From contig CAAGAX010000011.1 of assembly GCA_900767915.1 (NCBI GenBank), positions 1 to 6,002 on the forward strand: 6,002 bases of DNA. The letters run 5' to 3'. This stretch comes from Acholeplasmatales bacterium (GTDB lineage Bacteria; Bacillota_I; Bacilli_A; Acholeplasmatales; Anaeroplasmataceae). The position numbers and the translations under genes are program-made. Shown here in pieces: positions 4,316-6,002 of the stretch; the stretch's first letter is position 1, and each line of letters starts with the position of its first letter. The notes under the pieces were generated by a model. The model saw only the letters and a program-made list of their open reading frames with translations. It was not told where the DNA came from and ran no database searches.

Positions 4316-5854
4316 ATGGCATTATTAGATGTTGAAGGATTAAAATTTAAATATACTGATAAGGATTTATTTAATAGTATTAGCTTTAGAATTCTACCAC
4401 ATGATCATATTGTTTTAGTTGGTGAAAATGGTTGTGGAAAATCAACATTTATGAATTTAATAGCTAAGAATTTGATTCCTGATCAAGGAAGTATTACTTG
4501 GATGAATAATATTACATATGGCTATTTAGACCAACATTTAAAGGTTAAAAATGATATTTCTATTCATGATTATATTACTGAAGTGTTTATGCCTTTGATT
4601 AAAAAGGAAGCTTTAATGAATTCTTATTATGAGAAGCTTTGTACATGTAAGGAATATGAATATGAAAAATATTTAGCATTTGCTCAAAGTATTCAAGATG
4701 AGCTTGATAAGGCTAATTTTTATTCTATGAATTCAACTATGGGTAATATGGTTAATGGCTTGGGTATTAATGAATATGGTATGGATACAAAGCTATCAAA
4801 TCTTAGTGGTGGGCAAAGAGCTAAGGTTTATTTAGCTAAGCTTTTATTAGAAGCTCCAGATGTTTTATTAATGGATGAGCCAACAAACTTTTTAGATGTT
4901 AGTCATATTGAATGGCTAAGTAAATATTTAAAGGATTTTAAAAAAGCATTTGTTGTTATAAGTCATGATGAGGGCTTTTTAAGAAGTATTGGTACAACTG
5001 TCTATAATTTAGCTAATAAACAAATGACTAGATTTAATATGCCTTATGATCAATATTTAATTGAAAAGGAAATAAGAGAGGATCAATATCAAAAGGCTTA
5101 TCAAAATCAACAAGCTTTCATTAAGAAAACAGAACAATTTATTCAAAAAAATATTGTAAGAGCAACTACAACTAAGCAGGCTCAATCAAGAAGAAAGATG
5201 CTTGAAAGAATAGAGGTATTAGAAAAACCTAAAAATCATGAGCCAATGCATTTAACATTTCCTTTTTCTAAGGGATTAGGCCAAGAGGTATTAAAGCTTG
5301 AGGATTTATCAGTTGGATATCCTGATAAGGTAGTTCTAAGCGATTTGAATTTTTTAATGAAGCATAATCAAAAAATAGCAATTTTAGGTCATAATGGAGT
5401 TGGTAAATCAACAATATTGAAAACAATTATGGGTATTTTACCTCCTAAAAGTGGTAAATATACTTGGAATCCTTCAGCTGATTTAAATTATTTTTCCCAA
5501 GAGGAAAGATATGAAGATAACGAAACCCCTATAAGCTATTTAAGATATTTTTATCATTTGAAAACTGATGGTGAATTAAGAAGCGTACTAGCTCAAGCCG
5601 GCATTAAGGGAGATTTAGCAACAAAAACTATGAATAGTCTTTCGGGTGGAGAACAAACTAAGGTTAGATTAGCTTTAATGACTATGAAAAAGAGTAATGT
5701 TTTAATTTTTGATGAGCCTACTAACCATCTTGATGTTAATTCAAAGGCTGAATTATGGGAGTCTATTGATAAATTTCCAGGTAGCGTTATTTTAGTTACA
5801 CATGAGGATGATTTTTATGAAGGATTAGTTGATACTGAATTAAAATTTGAGTAA
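4316..5854 (+). CDS. ABC-F family ATPase (duplicated ABC domains, ribosome-associated type)
   Basis: A 512-residue soluble protein with two ABC ATPase domains in tandem and no membrane segments, the ABC-F layout. Domain 1 has Walker A GENGCGKST (36-44), signature LSGGQ (163-167), Walker B VLLMDEPTN (183-191, catalytic E188) and switch H217. The stretch about 85-140 between Walker A and the signature is the arm-like insertion. A basic, helical linker follows (about 243-305, including RATTTKQAQSRRKML), the region that in ABC-F proteins reaches the P-site tRNA. Domain 2 has GHNGVGKST (358-366), LSGGE (442-446), VLIFDEPTN (462-470, E467) and H496. All catalytic residues are present. Family members act on ribosomes, as translation factors or antibiotic-protection proteins. 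Nothing here separates these, though the operon-like position behind thrS suggests a housekeeping role. AGGAGG (4306-4311) lies 4 nt before the ATG. No separate promoter is visible, so expression probably depends on read-through from thrS. Confidence 0.95.
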   Translation: MALLDVEGLKFKYTDKDLFNSISFRILPHDHIVLVGENGCGKSTFMNLIAKNLIPDQGSITWMNNITYGYLDQHLKVKNDISIHDYITEVFMPLIKKEALMNSYYEKLCTCKEYEYEKYLAFAQSIQDELDKANFYSMNSTMGNMVNGLGINEYGMDTKLSNLSGGQRAKVYLAKLLLEAPDVLLMDEPTNFLDVSHIEWLSKYLKDFKKAFVVISHDEGFLRSIGTTVYNLANKQMTRFNMPYDQYLIEKEIREDQYQKAYQNQQAFIKKTEQFIQKNIVRATTTKQAQSRRKMLERIEVLEKPKNHEPMHLTFPFSKGLGQEVLKLEDLSVGYPDKVVLSDLNFLMKHNQKIAILGHNGVGKSTILKTIMGILPPKSGKYTWNPSADLNYFSQEERYEDNETPISYLRYFYHLKTDGELRSVLAQAGIKGDLATKTMNSLSGGEQTKVRLALMTMKKSNVLIFDEPTNHLDVNSKAELWESIDKFPGSVILVTHEDDFYEGLVDTELKFE

Positions 5855-5894
5855 TTTGTTAAGAATAAGCTTATTAAATATATGTTATAAATTT

Positions 5895-5943
5895 GCGGCG
5901 AAAACCCACACGCTTGCATGTAGGATGAAAGCCGCTTTTCTTT
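5895..5943 (+). terminator. Hairpin with T-rich tail after the ABC-F gene
   Basis: GCGGC (5895-5899) pairs with GCCGC (5931-5935), followed by TTTTCTTT. Inside, CCCACACG (5905-5912) faces CATGTAGG (5917-5924) across the loop CTTG, with six pairs and two C-A mismatches. It lies 41 nt after the ABC-F stop and would serve as its terminator, although the loop is more elaborate than usual. An alternative reading is the decayed right end of an IS200/IS605-type element, which commonly carries a CCCAC...GTGGG hairpin. Confidence 0.55.
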
Positions 5944-5946
5944 GGC

Positions 5947-5975
5947 TTGACTTTAAAATAGAATAGATATATAAT
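5947..5975 (+). promoter_or_regulatory. Predicted promoter for a gene right of the window
   Basis: TTGACT (5947-5952) and TATAAT (5970-5975) with exactly 17 bp between them, nearly consensus. Transcription would start near 5982 and run off the window. An AAAAAGG at the very end (5996-6002) may belong to the next gene's ribosome binding site. Confidence 0.75.
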
Positions 5976-6002
5976 CTATGTATAAACAAAAATTTAAAAA
6001 GG

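Noticed and set aside
5855..5894. C-terminal remnant of a TnpB gene before the hairpin
   Set aside because: Translations of this stretch are interrupted by stops and show no recognisable TnpB zinc-finger cysteines or catalytic motifs.
1..6002. CRISPR array, tRNA or rRNA genes
   Set aside because: No regularly spaced repeats, cloverleaf-type sequence or rRNA signature was seen on either strand.

Overview
This is an AT-rich, standard-code bacterial window. A tRNA-Thr T-box riboswitch, strong AGGAGG ribosome binding sites and TTGAAA/TATAAT-type promoters point to a low-GC Firmicute. The ThrRS and ABC-F proteins look most like those of the Erysipelotrichia/Mollicutes side of the phylum, but that placement is an impression from motif style and no search was run.

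The left third (about 1-2080) looks like an accessory patch in front of a housekeeping operon. It holds, in order: the start of a leftward transposase-like gene cut by the window edge (1-96, minus strand); a large hairpin acting as a minus-strand terminator (154-217); a self-contained unit of promoter (366-393), a structured untranslated RNA of about 100 nt ending in a hairpin plus ten T's (about 400-499), and a DUF3800 protein gene (530-1225) with its own terminator; then mobile-element debris. The debris is the first 34 codons or so of a DUF4314-type gene (a small family I associate with conjugative elements) joined abruptly to the last 119 codons of an IS110-family transposase.

The right two thirds are core genome. 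A promoter at 2084-2112 drives a T-box leader (about 2119-2326) that senses uncharged tRNA-Thr. It is followed by thrS (2341-4269), a weak intrinsic terminator, and 46 nt after thrS an ABC-F ATPase gene (4316-5854) with no visible promoter of its own. The ABC-F gene is therefore probably reached by read-through from the threonine-regulated transcript. The window closes with a hairpin that can be read as a terminator or a decayed IS200/IS605-type end (5895-5935), and a near-consensus promoter (5947-5975) for a gene beyond the window.

The most interesting item is the RNA plus DUF3800 pair. The RNA folds on paper into a leading hairpin, a three-way junction and a terminator, directly upstream of DUF3800. 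Conserved RNA motifs next to DUF3800 genes are known (the DUF3800-I to -XI series), but their function is unknown and I cannot tell which class, if any, this one matches.
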